Source: Pegoplata infirma (taxonomy: Eukaryota > Arthropoda > Insecta > Diptera > Anthomyiidae). Taken from it: a DNA stretch of 64,000 bases. Every line of letters starts with the position of its first letter. The first letter of the stretch is position 1. The stretch covers positions 238,922,023 through 238,986,022 of the forward strand of contig OY992536.1 of the NCBI GenBank assembly GCA_963921195.1, written 5' to 3'. Position numbers and translations under genes: made by a program. This document shows, piece after piece, positions 31,486-42,214 of the stretch. The notes beneath the pieces are model-generated. The model had not been told where the DNA came from. It saw only the letters and a program-made list of their open reading frames with translations, and ran no database searches.

Positions 31486-32210
31486 CAAGTAGAAAAGTTA
31501 AATTCGACTTGGCCGAATCTATAATTACCCTCCGCCCTTTTAAGCGATAGTAAATTTTCTAACGTAAAAAAATAACGTATTTGATTAGTTTTTATTTTGT
31601 GTAAAAAAACTTTTTTAAGTAATTTTTAAAAAAAAAAAAAAAAATTACTAAATTTTTTTTTGAGTGTAAAATTTTTTCGAGTGCATTTTTTTTTTAATGT
31701 AAAAATATTTTTGAGTGAGAAAAATACGTTGCAATATATTTTTGTGACTTGCCAATGTTTTTAAAACATGTTTAACGGGTTTTCAACTCATGAATTTAAG
31801 GTGAAGCTAATCTGAAATTCACGGTTTTGCTAATAACTTTTGAACCGCTAGACCGATCTTGCTGAAATTCAAAACAAACCAGGCCAGGGGAACGACAAAT
31901 ATATGTGCCAAGCTTCAGTGTCTCGTAAATTCACGAAAAACCCTTGCCGACATTCAGTCTTTAGCTCATAACTTTTGAACCACTGGACCGATTTCGCTGG
32001 ATTGCAATACCAACCTGACCAGGTAAATTCCCAACATATATACCAAACCTCAGGAGCCTCCGTGAAGTTTTTCAAAAGTTAGCGTGTTTTCAACAGACAG
32101 ACAGACAGACGGACGGACGGACATCGCTAGATCGTCTTAAAATCGATCGAGGATCATGAATATGGAATGACACACTTATATATACACTCTATCATTAGAG
32201 TGGAGGGTAT
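31486..32210 (+). mobile_element. INE-1/mini-me-like element, most complete copy
   Basis: Splits minisatellite B between AAAA and AAAAA without an obvious target duplication. Starts CAAGTAGAAAAGTTAAATTC with the palindrome ATTCGACTTGGCCGAAT; ends with an inverted GTCY run (GACAGACAGACAGACGGACG at about 32097), CGATCGAGGATCATGAATAT, and ATTAGAGTGGAGGGTAT. This matches the general plan of INE-1/DINE-1: a 5' subterminal palindrome, a GTCY run and a 3' hairpin. Two internal half-repeats contain AACTTTTGAACC (31840 and 31970). Non-coding. Confidence 0.85.
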
Positions 32211-33060
32211 AAAAACTCAGTTTCTGAGACATTTTTCGTATAGAAAAAGTATCATATTCTGAGAAAGTTTTCGCATAGAAAAAGTCTCAGACTCTGAGTC
32301 TCAGATTTTCAGCAATTTTCCTTATAGAAAATATCTAAGACCCTGAGACATTTTTCGTTTGGAAAAAAAGTATCAGTTTCTGAGAAAATTTTTCGTATAG
32401 AAAAAAACTCAGATTCTGTTTCAGATTATGAGATTTTTTGTATAGAAAAATTCTCAGATTCTGAGACGCTTTTCGAACTCAACAAGTCCTAGATTCGAGG
32501 TATATTTCGTACAAAAAAAATCTCAGTTTCTGAGCCATTTTTTTATCGAAAAAGTCGGAGATTCTGAGACATTTTTTGTGTAAAAAAAATTTCAGATTTT
32601 TACACATTTTTTAAAGAGAAAATGTCTCAGATTCTGAGAGATTTTTCGTTTTGAGAAAGTCTCAGATTCTGTGACGTGTTTCGAATTGAAAAAGATTCTA
32701 TAAAATTTTGCGTACTCTCAGATTCTGAAAAGTTTATTGTTCAGGATAAGACGTGGATTCTAAAAAATTTTTCGTATAGAAAAAATCTCAAATTCTGATA
32801 CTTCTAAGACATATAGAAAAATTTTTAGCTCTTTAGAGAGCTATGTTAGTAAAAAAATGTGTTAGTATCAGATTTTAACACATTTTCGTATAGAAAAAGT
32901 CCCAGATTCTGAGATATTTTTCGAACAGATAAAGTCGCAGATTCTGAAAAATTTTTCGTATAAAAAAAGTCTTCGATTCTAAAAGATTTTTCGCATAAAA
33001 AAAGCCTCACATTCTGAGACATTTGTCATATAGAAAAAGTCACAGATTCTGCGACTATTA
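32211..33060. repeat. Minisatellite B, right block
   Basis: The TCAGATTCTGAGACATTT / CGTATAGAAAAAG array continues with about 22 more units, becoming degenerate after 32700. The phase and orientation match the left block, so the INE-1-like element inserted into a pre-existing array. Confidence 0.9.
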
Positions 33061-33505
33061 TACATCAGCCAATTTTTAAGCGATTATGAAAAAGTCACAA
33101 AAATTCAGAATAAGAATCTGAAAAGAATAGAAAAATTAAAAAAAAAATTAAAAAAAAAAAAATAAAATATTCATGACAGTTATAACTAAAATAAAATTAA
33201 AAAGAGTAAAGGGTATTTTTGATTCGTCACAACCCAATAGTTGTTTAACTTGTTAACTTTCTTCTTTTAGAAGTTTATGAATGAAAATTATTTTTCAAAG
33301 CTTGCAAAAAACAAAAAATTTTATAGGGGAGATTTTTTTTTGTATTTTTAACATAAAGTATTCAATATCAAGGCCAAATTTTTTTTTCTTTTTATTCAAA
33401 GGAATTTTAATTAATGGTCAAGCCATATGTGCTCTCCTTTTATGTTGTTTGCTTTATATAAAAAGGGGATTAAGCTAGTGCATTTAATAAAAACAATCAC
33501 TATTA
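33061..33505. other. A+T-rich spacer, no gene seen
   Basis: Low-complexity A/T sequence. Two short plus-strand frames have no recognisable features. I see no element here. Confidence 0.5.
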
Positions 33506-33929
33506 GGGTTTTCACAGTGACGATTAAATTTGCCTTTTTTAGTTTGGTATTTGGCAAATGTGCCAAACGTCAAAAAAAATGCCAATTTGAATGTGGCATA
33601 TTTTTCTTAAAATCTCGAACTCAAACCTTGTCTAAAAACAAAATGCCAGTGTGCAAATATGAACACAGCTGTGATTGTTTATGCAGAAATTTCGAACGCG
33701 GCAACAAAAACATTTATACAAAAAGAAACTCACACATTTTTTTGTGTTTATTTTAAAATTGTGAATGTAAAAAGTTAATTAAAGTTATTTTGTGCAAATT
33801 ATTAACGAAAAGTGCGCTCACGATATGTAAAAAAAAAATAGTGGCAAATACTTGATGTTTAGTAAAATAGCAAATTTGCCAAATACCCAACTAAAAAAAG
33901 GCAAATTTATTCGTCACTGTTAAAACCCC
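33506..33929. mobile_element. TIR element with GGGTTTTCACAGTGACG ends
   Basis: Left GGGTTTTCACAGTGACGATT, continuing AAATTTGCCTTTTTTAG and GTATTTGGCAAAT; right the inverse (CCAAATACCCAACTAAAAAAAG, shown here only as matching words, to GTCACTGTTAAAACCCC). The TIR is about 55 bases. The left flank ends TA, and on the right TA follows after two bases, so a TA duplication is possible. The 109-codon frame crossing it reads through the TIR and is not a gene. Confidence 0.75.
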
Positions 33930-34309
33930 ATATAATAATTTTTTAAATGCTCATAAATATATAAACTTTTGTAATTCATGGGGAAATTTTTAAAAGTTTT
34001 ATTTCAAATGTTTACATTTGGGGTGGAAAAGAATAATCAACACATCGGAATTTTTTGTTCCAATTTTCCTGAATTTTTTAGAAACAAAAATTGGAAAAAA
34101 AATTAGAATTATAAAAAAAAAAAAATACACTGTGCAACAAATTTTGGGCTTCTGCCTTACGTCTCAATAGCTCAGTAGACCATTAAATAAAAAAAAAAAT
34201 CACCAAAGTTAGTTCAAATATTTTTTGGCCTACTGAACTTCTTAATTTTTTATCAAAGACGTTTGGAAAACGTAAAAAAAATTATAACAAATTTACATCT
34301 GAATTTAAA

Positions 34310-34451
34310 CAAGTAGAAAAGTGAAATTCGACTTGGTCGAATCCTAAATACCCTCCACAATATCCTTTTCAAGTGATAGTAAATTTTCTAACGTGAAAAA
34401 AATTAAAGAATTTTGATTAGAAATGCTTTATTTTGAGTAAAAACTTTTTTA
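34310..34451 (+). mobile_element. INE-1-like head fragment
   Basis: CAAGTAGAAAAGTGAAATTC, palindrome ATTCGACTTGGTCGAAT, AATACCCTCCACAAT, then TAACGTGAAAAAA; cut off where family V sequence begins at about 34452. Confidence 0.75.
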
Positions 34452-35915
34452 ACATGATAATGTTTTTAGGCTGGTGTCTAATTTAAAAAAAAGTTGCAGG
34501 ACGCCACCTCAGTTTGACTATATAAGCTAACAATTAACGAAAAAGAAAACATGAATTACTATTTTCATTTTCTTAAAACCAAAAATTTTAATAACTTGGG
34601 TTTGTAACTTGGAATAAAACCGTTTTTCACCAGCTGGTGAAAACAAATCATACTTTTTTTTTCATAATTTTTTTTTATAAATTTTTTTTTTCATCAATTT
34701 TTTTTCTTAAAATTTGTTTTTCATCAAAAATTTTTTTTCATCAAAATTTATTTTGTTCATTAATTTTTTTCATCAAAATTTTTTTTTTTTCATACATTTT
34801 TTTTTCTATCAAATTGTTTTTTTTCATTCACTATTTTTTTTTCATCAATTTTTTTTTCATCAAACTTTTTTTTTCATTATTTTTTATACCCTCCAACCAC
34901 AGTATGGGGGTATACTTACTTTGTCATTCCGTGTGTAACGCATCGAAATATCGGTCTAGGTCCCCATAAAGTTTATATTTTATTGATCAGTGATCAATTC
35001 TAAGACATTCTAGCGATGTCCGTCCGTCTGTCCGTCTGTAGAGGACACGATACAGTCCAAAATAAAAGAGCTAGACTTCCGAAGTTTGGCACGAATATGT
35101 CTTATATTCCTAGGCAGGTTAAGTTCGGAAATGGGAAAAATCGGACCAAGGGGAAAAAAGTTCCCCCTTGGAGAACTAAACCAACCTAAGAAAAACCGCA
35201 TTTTTTGCAGAGTTTTTGTACTTTTGCAAAGCAAATGCAACATTCTTATCTCAGAAGAAGTTCAAAATCGCAAGGGGAAGGTGCCCCCTAACGTCTCCCA
35301 CCAACCCCCCAAAAAAAACGCCTTTGGATTTTTTTTTTTATATGTTTTTTCATAATTTTTTCATCAAATTTTTTATTATCAATTTTTTTTTCACCAAAAT
35401 TTTTTTTTTCATAATTTTTTTCATCAATTTTTTTTTACATCAAAAAATTTTTCTTTTCATCAAAAAAATTCACCAAAAACTTTTTTTTATCAAATTTTTT
35501 TTTAACATAATTTTGTTTTTCGTGAAAAAAATCATTTTTTGTTTTACCAAAACTACTTCTTCACCAAGTCTAAGCTTTTCGCATAAAAATTTTCCATTTG
35601 TTTATCAAATGTACATAAAACAAGTGAGAGTGTTATATTCTTTGGTGCCGAATCTTTTATACTCTCCAAAATGTAAAAACACTTTTTTGCATTTATTTTT
35701 GCACTCCCTAACAAAACGTACAGCTCTTTTGGTTTTTTAATAGGGTCCTCGACTGGTATTTCAATTCGTTTTGCATGGAATAGCAAAGTAATATAACATT
35801 ATGTTTTCTAAAAAAAACTTTGCTTTGGCATGTACACCAAAATCTTCCGTAAAACATTATCATGATTTAATGTTTTGGGCAAGAGTACAAAATTCGCAGG
35901 CATTTTTCAGTAAAA
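34452..35915. repeat. Family V repeat, copy 2
   Basis: Same ordered segments as 20743-21690 (GGCTGGTGTCTAATTT, GACGCCACCTCAGTTT, CACCAGCTGGTGAAAA, T-rich TCATCAAA array, head-like CAAGTGAGAGTGTTATATTC at 35623, AACATTATCATGATTTAATG). It is enlarged by an INE-1-like piece at 34885-35345 that splits the T-rich array. The long Phe-rich frames here come from the T array. Confidence 0.65.
34885..35345 (-). mobile_element. INE-1-like element inside a T-rich array
   Basis: In minus orientation relative to the head. Begins with ATACCCTCCAACCACAGTA, then TTCCGTGTGTAACGCATCGA, ATTCTAGCGATGTCCGTC and a GTCY run (35020-35040). Further on, CTCCCACCAACCCCCCAAAA is the inverse of the G-rich part of the 19951 copy. 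The TCATCAAA array resumes on both sides. The head is missing. Confidence 0.75.
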
Positions 35916-36160
35916 TTTTAGTTGCATCAAATGCATTTTACAAATATATGCAGATTTACAGAGTTTTCTTAGTTAAATGGTGCTTTTTTAACCAATTTTT
36001 TACTAGAAACTCTGTAAATTAACAGGTTTGTTTTGTCCAAATGGTTTTACAGAGTTTTATAGTAAAATTACCAAGTAATGTTGCTAGCTGAAAAATTATG
36101 GTGTATTCTGTTAAATTAGCAGAGTTTTTCTGTAATTTAACAGAGTTATTATTTTGAGTG
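35916..36160. mobile_element. CACTCAAAATAA MITE, right-end fragment
   Basis: Ends GAGTTATTATTTTGAGTG followed by TA, and is collinear with the right third of the copy at 42215-42976 (TTTACTAGAAACTCTGTAAA). The left end is missing. Confidence 0.7.
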
Positions 36161-37192
36161 TACCATATGATCGAAATCTTGCTCGAAGGAGACTTCACAT
36201 CAGTTGTGAATTGGTTGTAAAGTTACTGTTTAAATTATTTATAATCAAATGTATAACGCATACAGTTTAATTTAAATTTTTCCTACTTGAATTACACTTG
36301 TGCTTAAAAAGCATACTCAATTCTTTTTCTTTCAATTCTTTTTTTTTATAAAAAAAAAAACATTTAAAAATAATTTTTTTAAAATAAAAATTTATTATGC
36401 AATTAAGTAAAAAAAAGTGCAAAGAAATTAATTACTCCTATAATTTTTATAATATTTTCCCAACACTTGTGTTTGTACTTTAGTAAATACCGTCGCATTC
36501 ACCATCATTTATTATAATAAACATTAAACACTCTACACGCATTACCAATTACGATGACATTTCACATTACTACTTCATATTCTTGCTGCTTTTTTACATT
36601 TTTGCCAGTTTTTCATCTACTCTGTGTGTCAGAAAATACTCATGTACTGAGAAAAAAAAGCGACATTATACAATATGAAATGGCTTGAGAGTACTTACAA
36701 TTCAAATGTATACAAAGTAAAGTGAACAATTTCCCTTGCATTCATGCACTCCTTACAACATACATTTCCAAACAAACACAAGTACACAAGCGACAAAATG
36801 AAAAACCACAAAAAAAAAACAGAGAAACGGAAAATTCCAAAAATTACACAAGTTACTGTTATAAAAGTGTTACAGCGTTACTATAAGTAACATTGCAATT
36901 ACTATTTATGCTCTTAAGTTTTGTAACATGGATTCATTTATGCATGTGTGCGTGCGTGTGTAGTTTGCGCCTTTTAGTATGCTACAGAATTACTATTCGA
37001 AATAATACAAATCATTGTTAAAACTAGGTTACAATACAACTTTACATGTTGGTGTATTGTTTCTCATCTAGCTCCGTTTTTTGTTGGTTGTCGGTTAAGG
37101 TTTAACATTAAATTGTAGAGTTCTATATGTAAACACCAGTGTCACGTGTTTTTGTTTTAACAGTGTGGTATATTGTTTTCATATGTTAATTA
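36161..37192. other. A+T-rich single-copy-looking spacer
   Basis: Less repetitive than its surroundings, with a short GTGCGTGCGTGTGT microsatellite at 36945-36960. No frame above noise, no recognisable RNA. Could be genuine intergenic or intronic host DNA. Confidence 0.5.
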
Positions 37193-37675
37193 GGGTGGAG
37201 CGACATTTAATTTTATTTTTATCGATTTCGCTTAGCGTCGCACAGTGTGAGAAATAGAAAAATTTTTTGCAAAAACTTAATTTAGCTAACACAACTTTAC
37301 AAAATAAAAAAAAATTTCTGCGCACGAAACGTGAATATATTTTTTTTATGCACTATAGGCCACTAAACTCAAAAAAATTATGAAAATTTTTTTTCAGACC
37401 TCTCCAATACATATTAAAAAAAAAAAAAATAATTGTGGTCGCACTTTTAGGTTACACATAAAAAAAACTTTGTCAAATTACTAGGAAAAGTCTCGTAATC
37501 CCATTTTACCAATATTTGACAGTTTTCCTTGGTTTTTAACAAATCGAAATTTACATTTTTTTTTTGTTTAGTTTAGTTTCCAATATAACTGTGTGTTAAT
37601 ATCAATCCTTAAAGCCAAATGATCAGACTTCAACGCTAATCGAAATCAAAAAAAAAAAAATAAATCCCTCCACCC
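37193..37675. mobile_element. GGGTGGAG-ended TIR element
   Basis: Left TAGGGTGGAGCGACATTTAA and, after a T-rich stretch, GATTTCGCTTAGCG; right the inverse (CGCTAATCGAAATC ... CCCTCCACCCTA). The flanks are ATGTTAAT (left) and ATGTATAT (right), six of eight matching, so either an imperfect 8-bp hAT-type duplication or a TA duplication. It contains, in inverse, a 60-bp segment with CTGTCAAATATTGGTAAAAT, also seen at 43150 and 44575. Confidence 0.7.
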
Positions 37676-38655
37676 TAATGTATATTCATTGATTCACACA
37701 CTGCCATCAACATATTTGTCCGTCTACTATTGCATTATTGTATAAATGTATATCCAGCTCACCACAGCACCAGCACACACATGCTTTGACAGAAACAGGA
37801 TAATAAATGGTTTTAGTACTTGTACTTGAAATAACATCATATTATCAACACAATCATTATCCGCACATGCGTATTTTACAAAATTTAATATTTTAATTAT
37901 TATGCATTTATAACGATTGAAATTTGTATTTCAATAATGTTACAAATAAGCAAAGTAATAACTTAAGGACAATTCTAAAAATGTGCACCCTACTGTTCGA
38001 AAACATGAGTTTTCAATAAAATTACCAAACTTTCGCAAGAAATCTGGACTCGATACGATCAAAGATACCATCAGGACATTATAAAAAAAAATCAAAATGT
38101 CCTTTTTTTGGTTATGTCCTTATAAGTATCAGAATTTCAAAAAAAAAAAGAAAAGGTACAATCGTTTAAGAATTGTGACCTGTATGCAAAATTGGACAAC
38201 AAAAAAGTCAACATTTCGCCACTGCACACAGGGCCAGCCAGATCGATTTCCGGCCAAAAGTCTTTATATATTTAATTTCTCAAAAAATATCTATACCAAT
38301 TTATTGGACAAATATAGGAGCTGGTTTCCTGAACTTATCTTTATGATCCAACTACACTATTTCCTTTGACAGGTCTTCAAATTTAAAAAAGTTGAAAAAA
38401 AAATTTGTAAGTGGAGATACTTTTTTATTATTTTTTACACATTTCTATTGCTAATGGTCAACTTTTGATTTCCAGGGTTCACCCTTATATATTAGCCTTT
38501 GTAAAGAAAATAATATGAAAAAATATAACTCATTTTTCGGACAGCAATTCGTGTTTTTGTGAAAATAACTATGATTTTTTAGTTATTTTCTTCGCGCCGA
38601 AAAAATCCTCAGCGATACTCAGTTCGATACAATCAGTCTATATTTTTTCTTATAC

Positions 38656-38902
38656 ACACAGAAAACAAATTTGCTAATTTCCAACTGAAATTCAGTTGTT
38701 GTAACAAAAAATCGGTGGATGCATTTGAATTTAGGTTGACACAACTAAACATCGGTAGTTACAACAAAATTTTGTTATTACAACTGTCTTTTAATTGAAA
38801 CAACTATAAAGTTCGTTAGTCACATCAAAATATAGTAGCAGCAAACGAATTTTGAGTTAATACAACTGAAAAATTCAGTTGGAAATTTATTTTTCTCTGT
38901 GT
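38656..38902. mobile_element. ACACAGAA-type MITE, short form, copy 1
   Basis: About 247 bases. Left ACACAGAAAACAAATTTGCT, then AATTTCCAACTGAA; right TTCAGTTGGAAATTTATTTT then CTCTGTGT, the inverse with a small indel. The middle has ACAACTAAA/TTTTGTTA-like words. A very similar copy is at 55018-55265, so the family was active fairly recently. Confidence 0.85.
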
Positions 38903-39126
38903 ATAGAATGGATTCATATCTTTCGAAAAAAGTTGCCCAAACTTGCTCGAAATGATAAATGGCGAAATTACAGCTATATATGCAGCGGTCCGAGATTTAT
39001 TTAAAAAAAAATAATTTAACCTAAAATAATGTTTTACGGATTGATTAGTTTTTTTTATCGACAGAGAGTGCCTTAAGTGTAGGAAAAAAAATATCTACAT
39101 TTCTAGTTTTTTTGTAAAATTATGAA

Positions 39127-40160
39127 AAATATCAATTACACCATTTCCAATTAAATTCAAAGATTTTTTATTGAATTTCCAAAATAATGAAAAAAAAAAT
39201 GAATAATTTGTCGTCACCATTTCCAAAAGCTTTTCTGAAACTAATGGTGATTTCTTTTCTGAAAAAAATGTTTGCCTTTTAAGGGTATACATTTTTAAAA
39301 TGTTTAACTCACACCTTCAAAAAATTGCATTTTATTTGACTGGAATAGAACACAACATACAAAAATACTCTGCCCTGTATTTTTTAACAGCTGTTTTTAG
39401 AAAACAACACAGAAAAAGTCAGCTGTTGTATAAGGCAATTTCAACCCCGTGATTTTTTACGGGGTAAAAAGTGCAACTTTTTTGCACTTTATAGGGCAGA
39501 CATTTTTAGAAAAGAACACGATATTCTTTAAAATGGTTGGCATTTTTTAGAAAAGAACACAAAACCATAATTTTTGGGGCGAAATGCAAAAAAAAGGCAC
39601 ATTATTTGCCAGAAAAGAAAACACCATAAGTAAGTCATTTACACCATTTCTATATTTATATCAAAAATAAAAAAAATATATATAAAAATTATGCGTAGAT
39701 TTAACTTCATTATGCGTAGATTTAACTTCTTAAAACTAATTTTTAGTTAGATCAGGTAAAGTTAAAAAATCTAACCGCCATATTGCATCCGCCATATTGA
39801 ATTTTATCAGGTCGATTCTAAGATAACAGACCCGGAAATTTAAATTCAAAGATTTTTTAATGAATTTCCAAAATAAAGAAAAAAAGTGAATGATTTGTCA
39901 TCACCATTTGCAAAAGCCTTTCTGAAACTAAGTAAGTCATTTACACCATTTCCATATTTATATCAAAAATAAAAAAAATATATATATAAAAATTATGTGC
40001 GTAGATTTAACTTCAGGCACTCTTAATTCTCTTAAAACTAATTTTTAGTTAGATCAGACAAAGTTAAAAAATCTAGCCGCCATATTGTTTCCGCCATATT
40101 GAATTTTATCAGTGCGAATTTAAGATAACAGACCCGGAAATTTACTAGGCCACACTTTCA
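39127..40160. repeat. Direct duplication with CCGCCATATTG blocks
   Basis: Segments 39135-39240 and 39840-39930 match (TTAAATTCAAAGATTTTTTA, ATTTGTCGTCACCATTTCC), as do 39640-39840 and 39935-40140 (TAAGTCATTTACACCATTTC, CGCCATATTGAATTTTATCA, GATAACAGACCCGGAAATTT). The unit is therefore about 300-320 bases, present about twice, with one unit enlarged by the MITE at 39244. Confidence 0.8.
39244..39626. mobile_element. TGGTG-ended MITE at a verified TA site
   Basis: Left ATGGTGATTTCTTTTCTG, right CAGAAAAGAAAACACCA, flanked by TA (39242-39243, 39627-39628). The surrounding sequence is duplicated about 700 bases downstream, where the same position is empty (TCTGAAACTAAGTAAGTC, 39921-39938). This proves insertion at TA. 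The interior has four TTTTTAGAAAAGAACAC-like words. Non-coding. Confidence 0.85.
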
Positions 40161-40256
40161 GCTAGCTTAAACAAAGAAAAGGAATATAACTGTTTTCAAT
40201 TACTTGTAACAAACTTTACTAAGTATATTTAGTCCGCCATTTTGTTTCCAATTTTT

Positions 40257-40690
40257 TTATACCCTCTACTTAGTGATAGAGGGTATATATAAGTTTGTCA
40301 TTCCGTTTGTAACTCATCGAAATATCGGTCTGGGACCCCATAAAGTATATATATTCATGATGCCCGATCGATTTGAAGACATTCTAGCGAAGTCCGTCTG
40401 TCCGTCTGTCTGTCTGTGGAAAATGCTATCACGGACAAAATATTGCACAGAGATGACTGAAACTTAACATTTTTATTGAAAGTTCTCCCGAGAAGTTTGG
40501 TATTGCATTTTAGCGATATCGATTCAGCGGTTCAAAAGTTATGAACGCAAATGTAAGCACACCTCAAAAATTTCAGTACATTCAACATAACCTAAAAATA
40601 CAAAATGCTTAAATTCGGCTTCTGGTTGACATATGTGAACATAATTAAACACCAAATGGTATTTAAACAAGTACGAACATATTTTTTGTA
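40257..40690 (-). mobile_element. INE-1/mini-me-like element, minus orientation
   Basis: ATACCCTCTACTTAGTGATAG with inverse GAGGGTATATATAAG, then TCGAAATATCGGTCTGGGAC, CCATAAAGTATATATATTC, GATCGATTTGAAGACATTCT and a GTCY run (40391-40417). This strongly recalls the Drosophila INE-1 core CATAAAGTATATATATTC. Collinear with 55604-56069, which carries a longer GTCY run. It keeps the empty TA site (40680-40681) filled in that copy at 56072. Confidence 0.88.
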
Positions 40691-40699
40691 ACTACAAGA

Positions 40700-41165
40700 C
40701 CCCCTTAAAACTAACTTTGAGTTCAATCGGACAATTATTAAAAAAAAAATTATCCGCCATGTTGGATAGATTTTTTTTTAGTTTTTAGTTAAATTTTGAA
40801 ATCAGCGATCCCGAAATACTCTAGAAGCACATTTTCAGCCGGATCCAACAACTATAAAGACTATTGGCCGGAGTTGGATCATTCTTTAAACTTAAACAAG
40901 CATATTTAGTCCGACATTTTGTTTTTCAGAATTCGGAGTAACAATTCTAATTCAGTACCTCCAAGACTCGCATAAAACAAAATTTTAGTTCAATCGGACA
41001 ATTTAAAAAAAAATTGTCCTCCATATTGGATCCGCCATTTTGATTTTTTTTTGGTTTTTAGCTAAATTTTGAAATCATCTCGAATTCCTCTAGAAGCACA
41101 TTTTCAGACGGATCCAACAACGATTCAGACTTTTGGCCGGAATTGGATCATGCTGGCCCTGTGTG
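40700..41165. repeat. ~270-bp tandem duplication
   Basis: TTCAATCGGACAATTATTAA at 40717 and TTCAATCGGACAATTT at 40987; AGAAGCACATTTTCAGCCGG at 40824 and the matching text at 41094; GGATCCAACAAC then TTGGCCGGAGTTGGATCAT in each. The spacing is about 270. Each unit includes a CCGCCATGTTGGAT-like block. Confidence 0.85.
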
Positions 41166-41188
41166 CACTGTGTGGCGTCCGGGTGGGT

Positions 41189-41656
41189 ACACAGAAAATA
41201 AAAACGCCAAATTTAAATCAACAAACATCAATTGTAAATCAATCAAACAATTAGTAAAAATGGCCGCCTATTAGTCCATAATACAAAACTTCGATTTCGT
41301 TTTCAACAATCTCAGTCAAGTAATTTTATTTCAAAATTCTTTTATCATGTCAATAAATAATGTTTGTGTTTGTTAAATTTCTTTGTTAAAAAAAATTCAT
41401 TTATCAGCTCAACAAATTGTGTTTGTTGAATTTCTTTGTTGAAAAAAATCGAGATTTTTTACTTTTGTCATATCAACAAATTGTATTTGTGTTTCCTTCT
41501 TCTTTGTTGAAAATAAAAAAAAATCTTTTTTCAACAATCAAAATTTGCAAACGTTTGTTGATATTACAAATTTCCGTATAGAAGCACTTTCCGTGAAAAA
41601 AATCAATTGTATTCCCAAATATGGGGTTCAATACAACAATTCGTTTTTTTCTGTGT
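41189..41656. mobile_element. ACACAGAA-type MITE, long form
   Basis: Left ACACAGAAAATAAAAACGCC, right the inverse of ACACAGAAAAAAACGAATTG. The interior has repeated CAACAAATTGTATTTG-like words with TTCTTTGTTGAAAA at about 41385, 41430 and 41500. Non-coding. Confidence 0.7.
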
Positions 41657-42214
41657 TTTATTCAAATTTTCAACGAATGCTATTTTATTTGTAAAATAAT
41701 TATAAAATCAGTTGTTTATTTTTAGTTTTCTTCTTACTGTCCATCATAAACACTACCATTTTTATTGTTGTTTTTAGTGATTTCGAAATAAGGCCAAACA
41801 AAAAAACACATTAACCCTGTTAACAGTTGAGTTGATTTAACAACGACAAAGTTTTGATTCTACTTTGTTACTATTAAAAAAAAAACACTGTCTGTCAATG
41901 ACAGCTAAAATTTGCAATTAACTTGTAATTTGATGAAAATGTTAACACAATAAAGACATAATTGTGAAAAAGTTTTTGCAAACGGTTCATTCCTGTAAAA
42001 AAGTAATGAAAATGTTAAAGATATTTTAATGACAAGGAAAAAACTCGTTCAAAACTAGAAGAAATTTATTAAATTTTATAATATTAATTAAAGTTGTTAT
42101 TGTTCGACCTTTCAAATTTAAAATAAATAAAAATTCATGGAGCTCGAGGCCTTGTGACTTTCATAGATTTTGAGCTACCTCTTATTTTAAGAGAATTTCT
42201 GGTAAAAACTACTT
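41657..42214. other. A+T-rich spacer, no gene seen
   Basis: No credible frame or repeat partner in the window. Confidence 0.5.

Larger units (their letters stand above)
38216..41180. repeat. Inverted-repeat-bounded composite
   Basis: The left text GCCACTGCACACAGGGCCAG then CCGGCCAAAAGTCTTTA (38216-38265) is matched in inverse at 41110-41178 (AGACTTTTGGCCGGAATTGG, CTGGCCCTGTGTGCACTG). Within it lie an ACACAGAA MITE, a TA element, direct repeats with CCGCCATATTG, an INE-1-like copy and a 270-bp tandem repeat. The inverted ends may be a TIR of one old element or two copies of one repeat unit. Confidence 0.55.

Noticed and set aside
30736..33060. CRISPR-like regular repeat spacing
   Set aside because: The arrays are contiguous degenerate units without unique spacers, in eukaryotic DNA with INE-1-like elements. 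They are minisatellites.
33427..33756. Cys-rich 109-codon frame
   Set aside because: Reads through the TIR of the 33506-33929 element; no spacing pattern of a known Cys motif and no signal peptide of note.
34637..35740. Long Phe-rich reading frames (up to 174 codons)
   Set aside because: They are translations of the (TTTTTTTCATCAAA)n array and an INE-1-like element; composition follows the DNA repeat and no domain is present.
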